NCBI RefSeq assembly: GCF_002979755.1
Contig: NZ_PCPP01000005.1
Location: forward strand, 202,214 to 266,213
Reading direction: 5' to 3'
Origin: Chryseobacterium culicis
GTDB lineage: Bacteria > Bacteroidota > Bacteroidia > Flavobacteriales > Weeksellaceae
DNA length: 64,000 bases
In this document: positions 24,931 through 32,353 of the stretch, in pieces
Layout: the number at the start of each line of letters is the position of its first letter
How positions within the stretch are numbered: position 1 is the first letter of the stretch
The notes under the pieces: generated by a model
Databases searched by the model: none
Seen by the model: only the letters and a program-made list of their open reading frames with translations
Told to the model about the DNA's origin: nothing
Program-made: the position numbers and the translations under genes

Positions 24931-24999
24931 TAACAATGTATCAATCTAACAATTTACCAATAATTGTTACATTGTTACACTGTTAAATTGTTATATTGG
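24931..24999. repeat. AT-rich imperfect palindrome, left flank of ACP gene
   Basis: The stretch from TAACAATGTATCAATC to TTGTTATATTGG is an imperfect inverted repeat built from short units like AACAATnTA and their complements. A similar element flanks the other side of the ACP gene at 25273-25357. Confidence 0.65.
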
Positions 25000-25000
25000 T

Positions 25001-25258
25001 TTATTTTGTTCTGTTATCCTCGATGAATTTAGCCATCGTATCGATAGATTGGAAAATCTCTTTTCCTTTTTTAGGATCGGCTAATTTGATTCCATAGTCT
25101 TTATCAAGAAGAACAATAAGTTCCAAAGCATCAATAGAATCTAATCCTAATCCTCCTCCGAATAATGGATCAGTATCTTTGATTTCTTCTACAGATACAT
25201 CTTCAAGGTTAAGGACTTCAATAATTTTGTGTTTCAATTCTGTTTTTAAGTTTTCCAT
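25001..25258 (-). CDS. Acyl carrier protein (second in cluster)
   Basis: An 85-residue acidic carrier protein; the phosphopantetheine serine is S41 in LGLDSIDA. The open frame extends upstream to 25288, but ATG 25258 (MENLKTEL) gives the normal ACP length and is preferred. It carries intermediates for block B ketosynthases and possibly the dialkylresorcinol branch. The gene is isolated from both neighbours by AT-rich palindromic repeats of about 70-85 bases. Confidence 0.93.
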   Translation of the reverse strand: MENLKTELKHKIIEVLNLEDVSVEEIKDTDPLFGGGLGLDSIDALELIVLLDKDYGIKLADPKKGKEIFQSIDTMAKFIEDNRTK

Positions 25259-25272
25259 AAATATTATTTTAA

Positions 25273-25357
25273 TGTAACAATATATCAATGTACCAGTTTA
25301 CCAATAGTTGTTATTACCTTTAGCATTGGTACATTATCAGATTGGTACATTGTTAAA
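25273..25357. repeat. AT-rich imperfect palindrome, right flank of ACP gene
   Basis: GTAACAATATATCAATGTACC at the left can pair with GGTACATTGTTAAA and neighbouring units at the right. Unit composition matches the element at 24931-24999. It fills the whole gap between the ACP and the half-size ketosynthase-like gene. Confidence 0.65.
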
Positions 25358-25897
25358 TTATAATGTGAGCAAATATACAAAAGCTTTATAATTTTCCTGA
25401 TACAATTCTACCCAGCCACATAATACCTTGTCAGCCTTGCCTGACTGCAGAATCTGTTCAGAGTAATTGTTTAAAAAATTTTCATCAAATTCATCCAAAA
25501 CAAAAAAAGCATTTTCTGTCTGCATTTTATGTTTAATGCTGATTTCGCCTACACAAATATTGGGTAAGGTGTAAACAAAAACTGCCGGACTCGGATAGAA
25601 GTTATCCTGATTATTGATGCTTTCCTGATATTTGAAGTCCGTATCAAGGCTGGATGATCTGTTGGCAAAAACAATTGCTGTTCTGCTGTGATCTTCGTCT
25701 TTCAAAATCGTTTCTGCGGAAAGAAAAGCCAGTTTACTCAGATGATCCATTTTATGAAACTTAGGGTAACTGAGATCTAAACTTTTATAAGCTTCCTTGG
25801 CAAATTCCTGAAAGGTTTCGCTTTGACTTTCAAAAATAAGATTTCCGTCAACGGTTATTTTTGAATGTTCTATGGTACAGGTGTTTATTTTCTTCAT
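25358..25897 (-). CDS. Half-size ketosynthase-like protein without catalytic residues
   Basis: A 179-residue protein (ATG 25897 preferred over the longer frame from 25948, which would overlap the neighbouring ketosynthase). It has the look of an N-terminal ketosynthase half: IVFANRSSSLDTD near residue 75 and PSPAVFVYTLPNICVGEI near 100, corresponding to the dimer-interface and substrate-tunnel region. There is no nucleophilic Cys and no His motif. Such short homologues recur in flexirubin-type loci and may be non-catalytic partners of the ketosynthase at 25908, ten bases upstream. Confidence 0.75.
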   Translation of the reverse strand: MKKINTCTIEHSKITVDGNLIFESQSETFQEFAKEAYKSLDLSYPKFHKMDHLSKLAFLSAETILKDEDHSRTAIVFANRSSSLDTDFKYQESINNQDNFYPSPAVFVYTLPNICVGEISIKHKMQTENAFFVLDEFDENFLNNYSEQILQSGKADKVLCGWVELYQENYKAFVYLLTL

Positions 25898-25907
25898 CAA
25901 GTTCAAT

Positions 25908-27050
25908 TTAACATTTTTCCAGCACAATAGCTGCGTTACAACCACCAAAACCTGAAGCTGTTTTCAGAATAAATCTGATGTTTGCAGTTTGATTGTCTTT
26001 GATAATATTCACTGGCTGAGTTATTCCCATTTCTTCAAAGTTCTTTGATGGAAGTAAAGTACTATGAAGAGCACTTTCCATAGAAATAATGTTTTCCAGA
26101 AGACCTGATGCACCCAGGCAATGTCCGTAATATCCTTTCATACTGTTGAGAGGAATATTTTGAAGTTCCATTCTGTTGAAAGCAATGGCTTCCATTTCGT
26201 CGTTATATAAAGTTGCTGTTCCGTGGGCAGAAATAAAATCAATCTGTTCTGAGGAAACATTTGCTTCAGTCATGGCATTTCTGATACTGGCATATAAACC
26301 GTCACCTGTTCTTGAAGGTCCGGAAATATGGTTGGCATCATTTACGGCAGAATCTCCCAAAACTTTAAACCTGAATTTTTCGTTTTGTGAGGGATTGCTC
26401 GTTATATAAACTGCTGCTGCAGCTTCACCGATATTGATTCCGTCTCTGTTTTTGTCATAAGGTTTGCAAGGTCCTGATCCTATGGCCTGAAATGAATTGA
26501 ATCCTGAAATAACAAATTCAGAAAGCTCATCACCGGCAATAACAAAGGCATCTTTGTATTTTCCTGCCTGGATCATATTCTTAGCTACTGCAATTGCCAT
26601 GACTCCTGAAACGCAGGCATTGGAAACTACGATGGGTTTTGTTTTGAATCCGAAGAAGTCTGCAATTTTTCCTGCTAATTTCGACAGATAAACTCCTTCC
26701 GGTAATTCAGACTGATTTTTTAGCAGACTGATATTTCCTTTTGTTGTGGAAAGGATAAAAGCCGTATCTTCTGATATTGTATGTTGTTCAACAAGAGGTT
26801 TTATACTTAAAAGAAGCATTTTCTCCAGTCTTGTAAAATAATTATTGTCGTTCTGTGTAAAGAATCTGTTGAATTCTTCATTCAGTTTTTCAGAATCAAT
26901 CATTGAAGCATGAAAAGCATCCTGATTGTCTATGATTTTATGTAAATCAACTCCTGATTGTCCTTCCAAAAGTGCCTTCCAGTTATTATCCACATTGAAA
27001 CCTAAAGGAGTTACACAACTGTAGTCTGTGATATAAATTTCCTTTCTCAT
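25908..27050 (-). CDS. Beta-ketoacyl-ACP synthase, FabF type (third active copy)
   Basis: A 380-residue ketosynthase with triad C146 (NACVSG), H276 (SAHGTAT) and H310 (YYGHC). The N-terminal region is divergent from the other two copies and somewhat short. It may start chains (as ApeR-type enzymes are proposed to) or form the alkyl chains for the resorcinol. Its start overlaps the thioesterase stop by four bases, and the half-size ketosynthase-like gene follows ten bases later. Confidence 0.9.
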   Translation of the reverse strand: MRKEIYITDYSCVTPLGFNVDNNWKALLEGQSGVDLHKIIDNQDAFHASMIDSEKLNEEFNRFFTQNDNNYFTRLEKMLLLSIKPLVEQHTISEDTAFILSTTKGNISLLKNQSELPEGVYLSKLAGKIADFFGFKTKPIVVSNACVSGVMAIAVAKNMIQAGKYKDAFVIAGDELSEFVISGFNSFQAIGSGPCKPYDKNRDGINIGEAAAAVYITSNPSQNEKFRFKVLGDSAVNDANHISGPSRTGDGLYASIRNAMTEANVSSEQIDFISAHGTATLYNDEMEAIAFNRMELQNIPLNSMKGYYGHCLGASGLLENIISMESALHSTLLPSKNFEEMGITQPVNIIKDNQTANIRFILKTASGFGGCNAAIVLEKC

Positions 27051-27475
27051 GATAATCCCATTTTATCTTTCCAGTTTTGAAAAAACTCCGGATTGTACAG
27101 ACATAAGCTTCCATTACTGTCCAGGAATACCTGGATGGTTTCCCCGCTACATACCAATTGGTCTTCCTGATTGAAGAGCTCATATCGGTAGATTAGTTTA
27201 GCAGAAACAGAATTGATAAAAGTAGTTACAATCCTGAATGTTTCACCATATTTTAAAGGAAGAAAATGTTCACAGGTACTTTTTACGATGGGAGTTACAA
27301 ATCCTGCATTTTGAATATCAAGATAAGTAAGGCCGTGCAGACGACCGAAAGCTTCTCTTCCGTCTTCAAAATACACGATATAATGGCCATGCCAGACAAT
27401 TCCCAATGGATCTGTCTCATTGAATCGTACTCTGACTTCTTCAGTACAGGTTAATATGTTTTCTTTAGACTGCAT
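27047..27475 (-). CDS. Acyl-CoA/acyl-ACP thioesterase, 4HBT hotdog family (pigment cluster)
   Basis: A 142-residue hotdog protein. The 4-hydroxybenzoyl-CoA thioesterase pattern is visible as FNETDPLGIVWHGHYIVYFE with D22 in the catalytic position. The frame is open to 27568 but ATG 27475 (MQSKENI) gives the normal length; it then overlaps the ABC permease gene by only 11 bases. Probable role: releasing the finished acyl chain from an ACP, or editing stalled chains. Aryl polyene clusters regularly carry one such thioesterase. Confidence 0.87.
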   Translation of the reverse strand: MQSKENILTCTEEVRVRFNETDPLGIVWHGHYIVYFEDGREAFGRLHGLTYLDIQNAGFVTPIVKSTCEHFLPLKYGETFRIVTTFINSVSAKLIYRYELFNQEDQLVCSGETIQVFLDSNGSLCLYNPEFFQNWKDKMGLS

Positions 27476-28733
27476 TTTGTTTTCTTTCGTAAAAAATGGA
27501 AATGGATACGGTGGCAAGGTAAAATAATAATAAGAATGCCAATTCTTTAGCAATTCCTCCAATTCCACTGTTTCTTAAAATAATATCGTAATAGGCATTC
27601 AGTCCCCAGTTCATAGGAGAGAATTTTGCGACAGTCTGCATGAATTCCGGCATTAAAAATACAGGAACCCAGATTCCTCCGATTGCTGCTAAAACCACTA
27701 CAGATGTTGCCCCGAATGGAGCCGACTGTTCCTGAGTATCGGCAATTGTACCCAATAAAACACCGAACCCGATAGCAGCTAATCCTGCAAATAATGTTAC
27801 AGTAACAAGCTGGAACATTTTTCCGGATACATCAAATGCCGGAAGATCCATATAAGGGAAAAGATAAATTCCTACTGCCACCATCAGTAAAAACTGTATG
27901 ATGCAGATAATAAGATAAGTAAATGTTTTTCCTAAAATATGAACAAAATAGGGGGTAGGGCTTATTCTCGCTCTTACACTTGTTCCCTGACTTTTTTCCT
28001 TCACCAGATTAATGGATAAAGGAACCACAATAAAGAATATTGCAAAAAGAGTCCATGCAGGAACGTTGTGCTGAACAGAATTCGGCATGACGTCCATTTC
28101 TCCTTTCTTGGGAGTGATCTCTTTAAAGCTGATCAGGTTTTTATTTTCGTCAAGATTTTCTGTAGTTCCCAGCTGATCCTGGAATGCTTTGTAAATCTTT
28201 TTATTTTCAATTTCAAAAACCATTTTATTGACAGAATTCATCACAGAGTTCTTGAATCCGGCATTGGTAGCAGGATCAAAGTATAAATGAATTTCTTTCG
28301 CCTTAGGAGCAGCCGTTTTTACTTTTGCAGAGTCTCCTTCCAGTCCGAATGAACTTACAATGGTCTGAACTTTTGAATCAATATTAGAATTTAAATCTTT
28401 CGTTAAATTTTCAGGAATGACAATCGCCATCTGATAATCTCCGGAAAAAACAGCATCCTGAGCAGATTTTTCATTGAAATTGGTCAGCAACTGGAATGTT
28501 TTGCTGTTTTCCAGTTCAGCTTTTATATTTTTTGAGACTTCAGATTGATCCTGATCAATAAAAATAATAGGAATCTTTGATCCTTCAAGGTTTTTAAAGG
28601 TGGAATCCTGGATAAGGGTAATGGTGACAATCAAAAGCAATGGCATCACAAAGATGATGACAATCCCTCCTATATCTCTTTTCAGCAGAAGAATTTCCTT
28701 AATAAAGCTTCTCCACAGTTTATACAACAACAT
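27465..28733 (-). CDS. ABC-2 type transporter permease (pigment cluster)
   Basis: A 422-residue membrane protein: one N-terminal helix (about residues 20-40), a large periplasmic domain (about 40-225), then five helices in the C-terminal half. This matches the ABC-2/YhfE-YbhR type permease architecture used in drug and lipid export. It overlaps the ATPase gene by 14 bases, so the two make one transporter. The cargo could be the pigment, a precursor or another lipid; sequence does not tell. Confidence 0.88.
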   Translation of the reverse strand: MLLYKLWRSFIKEILLLKRDIGGIVIIFVMPLLLIVTITLIQDSTFKNLEGSKIPIIFIDQDQSEVSKNIKAELENSKTFQLLTNFNEKSAQDAVFSGDYQMAIVIPENLTKDLNSNIDSKVQTIVSSFGLEGDSAKVKTAAPKAKEIHLYFDPATNAGFKNSVMNSVNKMVFEIENKKIYKAFQDQLGTTENLDENKNLISFKEITPKKGEMDVMPNSVQHNVPAWTLFAIFFIVVPLSINLVKEKSQGTSVRARISPTPYFVHILGKTFTYLIICIIQFLLMVAVGIYLFPYMDLPAFDVSGKMFQLVTVTLFAGLAAIGFGVLLGTIADTQEQSAPFGATSVVVLAAIGGIWVPVFLMPEFMQTVAKFSPMNWGLNAYYDIILRNSGIGGIAKELAFLLLFYLATVSISIFYERKQNAV

Positions 28734-29478
28734 CTCTTAGTTCTTTTCCGGTTAATGAAATGAAAACATCTTCAAGGTTTTCGGCACTTGCGACTCTGTT
28801 CACTAATTCTTCAGGTGTTCCTACCGCATGGATTTTTCCATGGTCGATGATGGCAATTTTAGTACAGAATTCTTCAGCTTCCGATAGGTGATGGGAAGTA
28901 TAGATAATGCAGGTGCCTTGTTTATTTAAATCCAGGAGATAATCAATAATGGCTTTTTTAGATTGAACATCTACGCCAACGGTGGGCTCATCCAGAAATA
29001 AAACTTTAGGATTGTGGAGTGTTCCTGCGATGAGGTTACAGCGGCGCTTCATTCCTCCAGAAAACTGACCTACCTGTTTGTTGGCAAATTTTGAAAGACC
29101 CATGATTTCCAGAGATTCGTCAATTACTTTTTTTAGCTGGCTGTGCTTCAATCCGTACAGACTCCCAAAAAACATTAGATTTTCTTTTGCGGTAAGTGTA
29201 GGATATAAAGCATATTCCTGAGGTACAATTCCGATGATCTGTCTGATTTTAAAACCTTCTTTTTGTGGAGATAAACCATTGATGGTAAAAGTTCCTGAGG
29301 TAGGTTTTATCAATCCTGAAAGCATCGAAATCAATGTTGTTTTTCCAGCACCATTAGGTCCGAGAATTCCATAAATTTCATCTTTATTGATATTCAGGGA
29401 AATATCATTTACAGAAAACTCATCAGAATTTTTGTATTTCTTATATAAGTTTTTGATCTCAATCATATTTTCTGCCAT
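28720..29478 (-). CDS. ABC transporter ATP-binding protein (pigment cluster)
   Basis: A 252-residue ATPase with Walker A GPNGAGKTT (about residues 39-47), Q-loop PQEYALYP, signature FSGGMKRR, Walker B VLFLDEPTVG and the H-loop in IYTSHH. It energises the permease encoded immediately downstream (14-base overlap). One base separates it from the upstream BtrH-like gene. Confidence 0.93.
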   Translation of the reverse strand: MAENMIEIKNLYKKYKNSDEFSVNDISLNINKDEIYGILGPNGAGKTTLISMLSGLIKPTSGTFTINGLSPQKEGFKIRQIIGIVPQEYALYPTLTAKENLMFFGSLYGLKHSQLKKVIDESLEIMGLSKFANKQVGQFSGGMKRRCNLIAGTLHNPKVLFLDEPTVGVDVQSKKAIIDYLLDLNKQGTCIIYTSHHLSEAEEFCTKIAIIDHGKIHAVGTPEELVNRVASAENLEDVFISLTGKELRDVVV

Positions 29479-29479
29479 A

Positions 29480-30496
29480 TCAGATCGCTTTTCTCAGTTT
29501 TTTATAGAAAGCTTCTTCCAGATCTGCAATGTGCAGCATCGTTTTTGAAAGTTCGTTATAGATATTGCTTTTTGAGTTTCTGTTTTTATATACTCTGGCA
29601 ATATCCACGGCAAAATCTCTCCAAAGATCACCAATAGAAGTGATTTCTTTTGATAATTCCTTCAGTTCATCATTTTTGAGAATGATAGCTGCTTCCTGAA
29701 GAAATGCACCATAAATAAATCTGAAACCTCCGCCTCCGGTTCCAATTTCTTCCTGCATTCTGATCAACTGTCCCAAATAGTGATTGGTGACTTTTGTTCC
29801 TTTCTTTTCTGCCCATTTCGGGATGCTTTTGGCTACCCATCTCATCGCTTTTACGCCGATAAGAGGTACAGGAGCCAGCATATTTTTGCAGGTATCTTTG
29901 ATTCCTTTTTTTATCGCTTCTTCAATGTTGATATTTTCAGGAACATAAACAGGGTAGTACATATGTCCTTTCGGAGGAAGTGCTCCTTTCGCATATCTTA
30001 CCTTTTCCAGTTCTGCTTCGGAAAGGGATGTTGTATAATCCATTACCGGATCACTGATCAGGAATTTTCCATCTTCTTTTCCATACACCACAAGGTTGTG
30101 AGCATTGAAGTGGAATTTATATTCTTCAGGGAAATAAGTAAGGTTGAAAACTCCTACTTGAAGTCCTGTAGGAATATTTTGTTCCAGATTTCTTTCCAGC
30201 GCTTTTTGAGCATCTTTAGGATTTGAGAATTTTTCTCTTTTGATTTTAATTCCTAATCTTTTGGCCGCTTTACTGAAAATAGCACCCGGCATCGGACGAT
30301 AGCTGAAGCCCGGAGCAAAATTCACCTTTAAAAAAGGAAGGTAGACAAAAAACAGTCCGGAACCGATCCCGAAGATCATGGGTTCGCTTAGTTTAAGTCC
30401 TTTATTAAGCAGTAGATTAGAAGCAACACCGTTTTCGCAATGCGCAGTCTGATGGTGTTCAAAGTTTAATTTCATTTGCTGATTGTATCTTTTCAT
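29480..30496 (-). CDS. BtrH-like (BtrH_N/DUF4872) acyltransferase candidate
   Basis: A 338-residue protein. The N-terminal ~150 residues match the BtrH N-terminal domain pattern (HHQTAHCENGVASNLL), with a possible papain/C39-like triad C20, H133 (NAHNLVVYG) and D149 (ISDP). The C-terminal part fits DUF4872 and is mostly helical. BtrH in butirosin synthesis moves an acyl group from an ACP to an acceptor. Here it is a good candidate for joining the ACP-bound aryl polyene to the dialkylresorcinol hydroxyl (inference). ATG 30475 (MKLNFEHH) is an alternative start. It is packed against the ABC ATPase gene. Confidence 0.82.
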   Translation of the reverse strand: MKRYNQQMKLNFEHHQTAHCENGVASNLLLNKGLKLSEPMIFGIGSGLFFVYLPFLKVNFAPGFSYRPMPGAIFSKAAKRLGIKIKREKFSNPKDAQKALERNLEQNIPTGLQVGVFNLTYFPEEYKFHFNAHNLVVYGKEDGKFLISDPVMDYTTSLSEAELEKVRYAKGALPPKGHMYYPVYVPENINIEEAIKKGIKDTCKNMLAPVPLIGVKAMRWVAKSIPKWAEKKGTKVTNHYLGQLIRMQEEIGTGGGGFRFIYGAFLQEAAIILKNDELKELSKEITSIGDLWRDFAVDIARVYKNRNSKSNIYNELSKTMLHIADLEEAFYKKLRKAI

Positions 30497-30535
30497 TGGA
30501 AAATGAAGCAGGCATTATTTATAGCCTTATTTCAT

Positions 30536-30940
30536 TTATTTACCGTTGAAGTTTTTTAATTCATCCACTGAAATTCCGAAAGCATCGGCATATTTTTTCA
30601 GTGCAGTTTCGCTTAGTGTTTTAAATATCCTGGGTTTAAAATGTCTTTTTACTCTCCATTGCCACATTCCTACATAAGAAGCAAGGACTCCAAGATCCAT
30701 TTTGTTCAGTTCCATAAAATAAACGATGGGACTTACTTTATTATGGGCAACATCTTGCTTTGCTTCCTCAATTCTTTCATAAATGAGTTCCATCGATTCA
30801 TCCAGAGCAGCTTTCTTGGCATCCCAGCCGGTACTGTTTGCTGTCGTGTAATTGTCGTTCTCATCCGTCACATACAACACTTCGGTCATGTTAGCGGATT
30901 TCAGGTTACTTTCGTCTTGAGGTAGGTCTTGTTTTTTCAT
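30536..30940 (-). CDS. Small protein of unknown function, possible helix-turn-helix C-terminus
   Basis: A 134-residue protein with no signal peptide. The N-terminal half is acidic and Asn/Asp-rich. The C-terminal ~55 residues (MDLGVLASYVGMWQWRVKRHFKP, then LKKYADAFGISVDELKNF) look like a helix-turn-helix of the Xre type, so a regulator is possible. It is the first gene of the block B minus-strand run, 39 bases upstream of the BtrH-like gene. The 308 bases upstream (30941-31248) hold no gene; they would contain the block B promoter, though I found no good -7 match on the minus strand. Confidence 0.7.
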   Translation of the reverse strand: MKKQDLPQDESNLKSANMTEVLYVTDENDNYTTANSTGWDAKKAALDESMELIYERIEEAKQDVAHNKVSPIVYFMELNKMDLGVLASYVGMWQWRVKRHFKPRIFKTLSETALKKYADAFGISVDELKNFNGK

Positions 30941-31195
30941 CTAAATACTATCATTTTTTTAGATTGCAGATGAAAAATGTTCACCTGTTTTTTGATTCTT
31001 ATAATCGATGGCTAAAATAGTGAAAATACATTATATGTAAATCATATTACCTCTGAGGGAGCTATTGTTTTGAAACAGAGGCTCTATCAAAATATTTTGC
31101 AGATCCTAAAAACAGAAACCCATTATGTTGAATGACGAATATGCATAAAATTTTGTTAATTATTGGAAATATATGGGTTGTTTGATTGTTTTATA

Positions 31196-31203
31196 TATAT
31201 TTG
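31196..31203 (+). promoter_or_regulatory. -7 box of the double-glycine peptide gene
   Basis: TATATTTG matches TAnnTTTG. The nearest TTG (31178-31180) leaves a 15-base spacer, slightly short. The ATG is at 31249, giving a leader of about 40 bases. Confidence 0.5.
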
Positions 31204-31248
31204 TTTATCTTAAACAACAAAAACTAATAATTAAAACAAATTTAAACC

Positions 31249-31428
31249 ATGAGAAACTTAAAGTTACTTACAAAAAGCCAATTAAAAAAAGTACAAGGAG
31301 GTATAACTGTTTATATTTCATGCGCTAATGGGACTAACGGTCAAATCCGTAATGTAGATATCAATACTGATATTGCCGGTCCTGCTGAGCAGATTTGCGG
31401 AGGGAATGACTATGAAGTAGTTATCTAA
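31249..31428 (+). CDS. Bacteriocin-like peptide with double-glycine leader
   Basis: A 59-residue peptide. Residues 1-18 form a double-glycine leader (MRNLKLLTKSQLKKVQGG) with the typical Leu-Ser/Gln-x-x-Leu-Lys-x-Val spacing. The mature part has 41 residues, two cysteines (C25, C50) and an acidic, Asn/Gly-rich composition. Families like this are abundant in Chryseobacterium and are labelled bacteriocin-like, but activity is rarely shown. It has its own -7 box and a very strong terminator. It lies between two minus-strand pigment operons, in the opposite orientation. No dedicated C39 peptidase-ABC exporter is adjacent. Confidence 0.82.
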   Translation: MRNLKLLTKSQLKKVQGGITVYISCANGTNGQIRNVDINTDIAGPAEQICGGNDYEVVI

Positions 31429-31452
31429 TAAGAATTTACAAAACTTTCATAA

Positions 31453-31494
31453 AAAGTCACGCTGTTTAGATTCTAAACAGCGTGACTTTTTTTA
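31453..31494 (+). terminator. Strong intrinsic terminator of the peptide gene
   Basis: AAGTCACGCTGTTTAGA (31454-31470) pairs perfectly with TCTAAACAGCGTGACTT (31472-31488), followed by a T run. It begins 25 bases after the peptide stop codon. Confidence 0.93.
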
Positions 31495-31576
31495 TAGGGT
31501 CGAATGGGCAAGATCTGATTTTATCTTGTTTGGAGATGATTTTGTCTAATAAGAAGTGTTTCACGGATTTATAAAA

Positions 31577-31592
31577 TGTTTCACGTGAAATA
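31577..31592. other. parS-like palindrome
   Basis: TGTTTCACGTGAAATA differs from the ParB-binding consensus TGTTNCACGTGAAACA at one base. A half-site TGTTTCACG lies 20 bases upstream (31557-31565). It is intergenic, between the peptide gene and the block C hotdog gene. It is a sequence match only; occupancy is unproven. Confidence 0.55.
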
Positions 31593-31717
31593 ATTCATCT
31601 TATGATGAAGTTTTGTTGTTTGTATCGTCTTGATTATCAGTTGTTTTATGTAAGGCCTGGTTGTAGTTAAAATAGATAAAAAATTAATGTTTTTTATTGC
31701 AAGACTATTGTAATCAA

Positions 31718-31780
31718 TTCAATAGGAGTGGGCTTTAGCCCACTTGCAAAAAATGTAAAAATCAACTGGCTTTAGCCAAA
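31718..31780. repeat. Interspersed intergenic repeat, copy 2 (paired GGCTTTAGCC arms)
   Basis: TTCAATAGGAGT is followed by GGGCTTTAGCCC (31730-31741) and TGGCTTTAGCCA (31767-31778), the same arrangement as at 1535-1600. It lies within the 474-base gene-free gap 31429-31902, which also holds two terminators and the parS-like site. Confidence 0.7.
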
Positions 31781-31852
31781 ACCTAACCTTTAAACACAAA
31801 TGCCACCAATGAAGTACACCAATGTTCACAAGCAATAAATAAGATCGAAAAT

Positions 31853-31884
31853 AAAAAGCTGTACGTTTTTGTACAGCTTTTTTA
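31853..31884. terminator. Intrinsic terminator of the block C minus-strand operon
   Basis: AAAAAGCTGTACG and its complement enclose a short T loop, with an A run on the left (T run on the minus strand) and a T run on the right. It lies 19 bases past the stop of the minus-strand gene at 31903. Confidence 0.88.
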
Positions 31885-31902
31885 TATCTATGTTGAATTG
31901 AT

Positions 31903-32346
31903 TTATGATTTTACCTCCTGAATAAACAGGTTGATTTCTGCTCTGATCAATAGTTCATCATTATTAAATGTTTCACAGAAGATATGGCAGATGTTCTCAA
32001 ACTGTGAAATGAGTGAAGCTTTGGAAATGATTTTGTCATTCACTTTTGGCAGGGCAAAAATTTCAATCTTCTTGATATTGGTAATAAACCCGATTACTTT
32101 TGTATCCGCTTCAGGGTTTTCAAAGAAGCTTTGCCCAAGGATAGAAGAACAGGTTTGTGCCAGATTTTCAATTAAGCCGGCTTCTGCAAATTCATTGTTG
32201 TGAACAAAAATATTATCTTTTTTTATTTCAAAGGAAGTCACTACTTTTTCTTTGGTCAGCTCCAGGATGAAATCTGCCATAAGCATCGGTTCGCGATGTG
32301 GTAAAAAGTTGTGTATATTGATGATATTCTCTTCCTTTATTTCCAT
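31903..32346 (-). CDS. ApeP-like hotdog protein, dehydratase homologue lacking the catalytic His motif (copy 1)
   Basis: A 147-residue hotdog protein. It begins like FabZ (FLPHREPMLMADFI) and retains the Glu of the second catalytic motif (E60, GLIENLAQ), but the GHFPxxPxxPG segment carrying the catalytic His is shortened and lost. It is paralogous to the next gene upstream (32354). It probably acts as a partner subunit of a heteromeric dehydratase, or as a binding protein for acyl-ACP. Last gene of the block C operon; the terminator follows. Confidence 0.78.
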   Translation of the reverse strand: MEIKEENIINIHNFLPHREPMLMADFILELTKEKVVTSFEIKKDNIFVHNNEFAEAGLIENLAQTCSSILGQSFFENPEADTKVIGFITNIKKIEIFALPKVNDKIISKASLISQFENICHIFCETFNNDELLIRAEINLFIQEVKS

Positions 32347-32353
32347 TTCCAGT

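Noticed and set aside
29780..30226. A 148-codon plus-strand frame opposite the BtrH-like gene
   Set aside because: It is the complement of a gene with recognisable family motifs, is Phe/Arg-rich as antisense frames of this composition usually are, and has no promoter.
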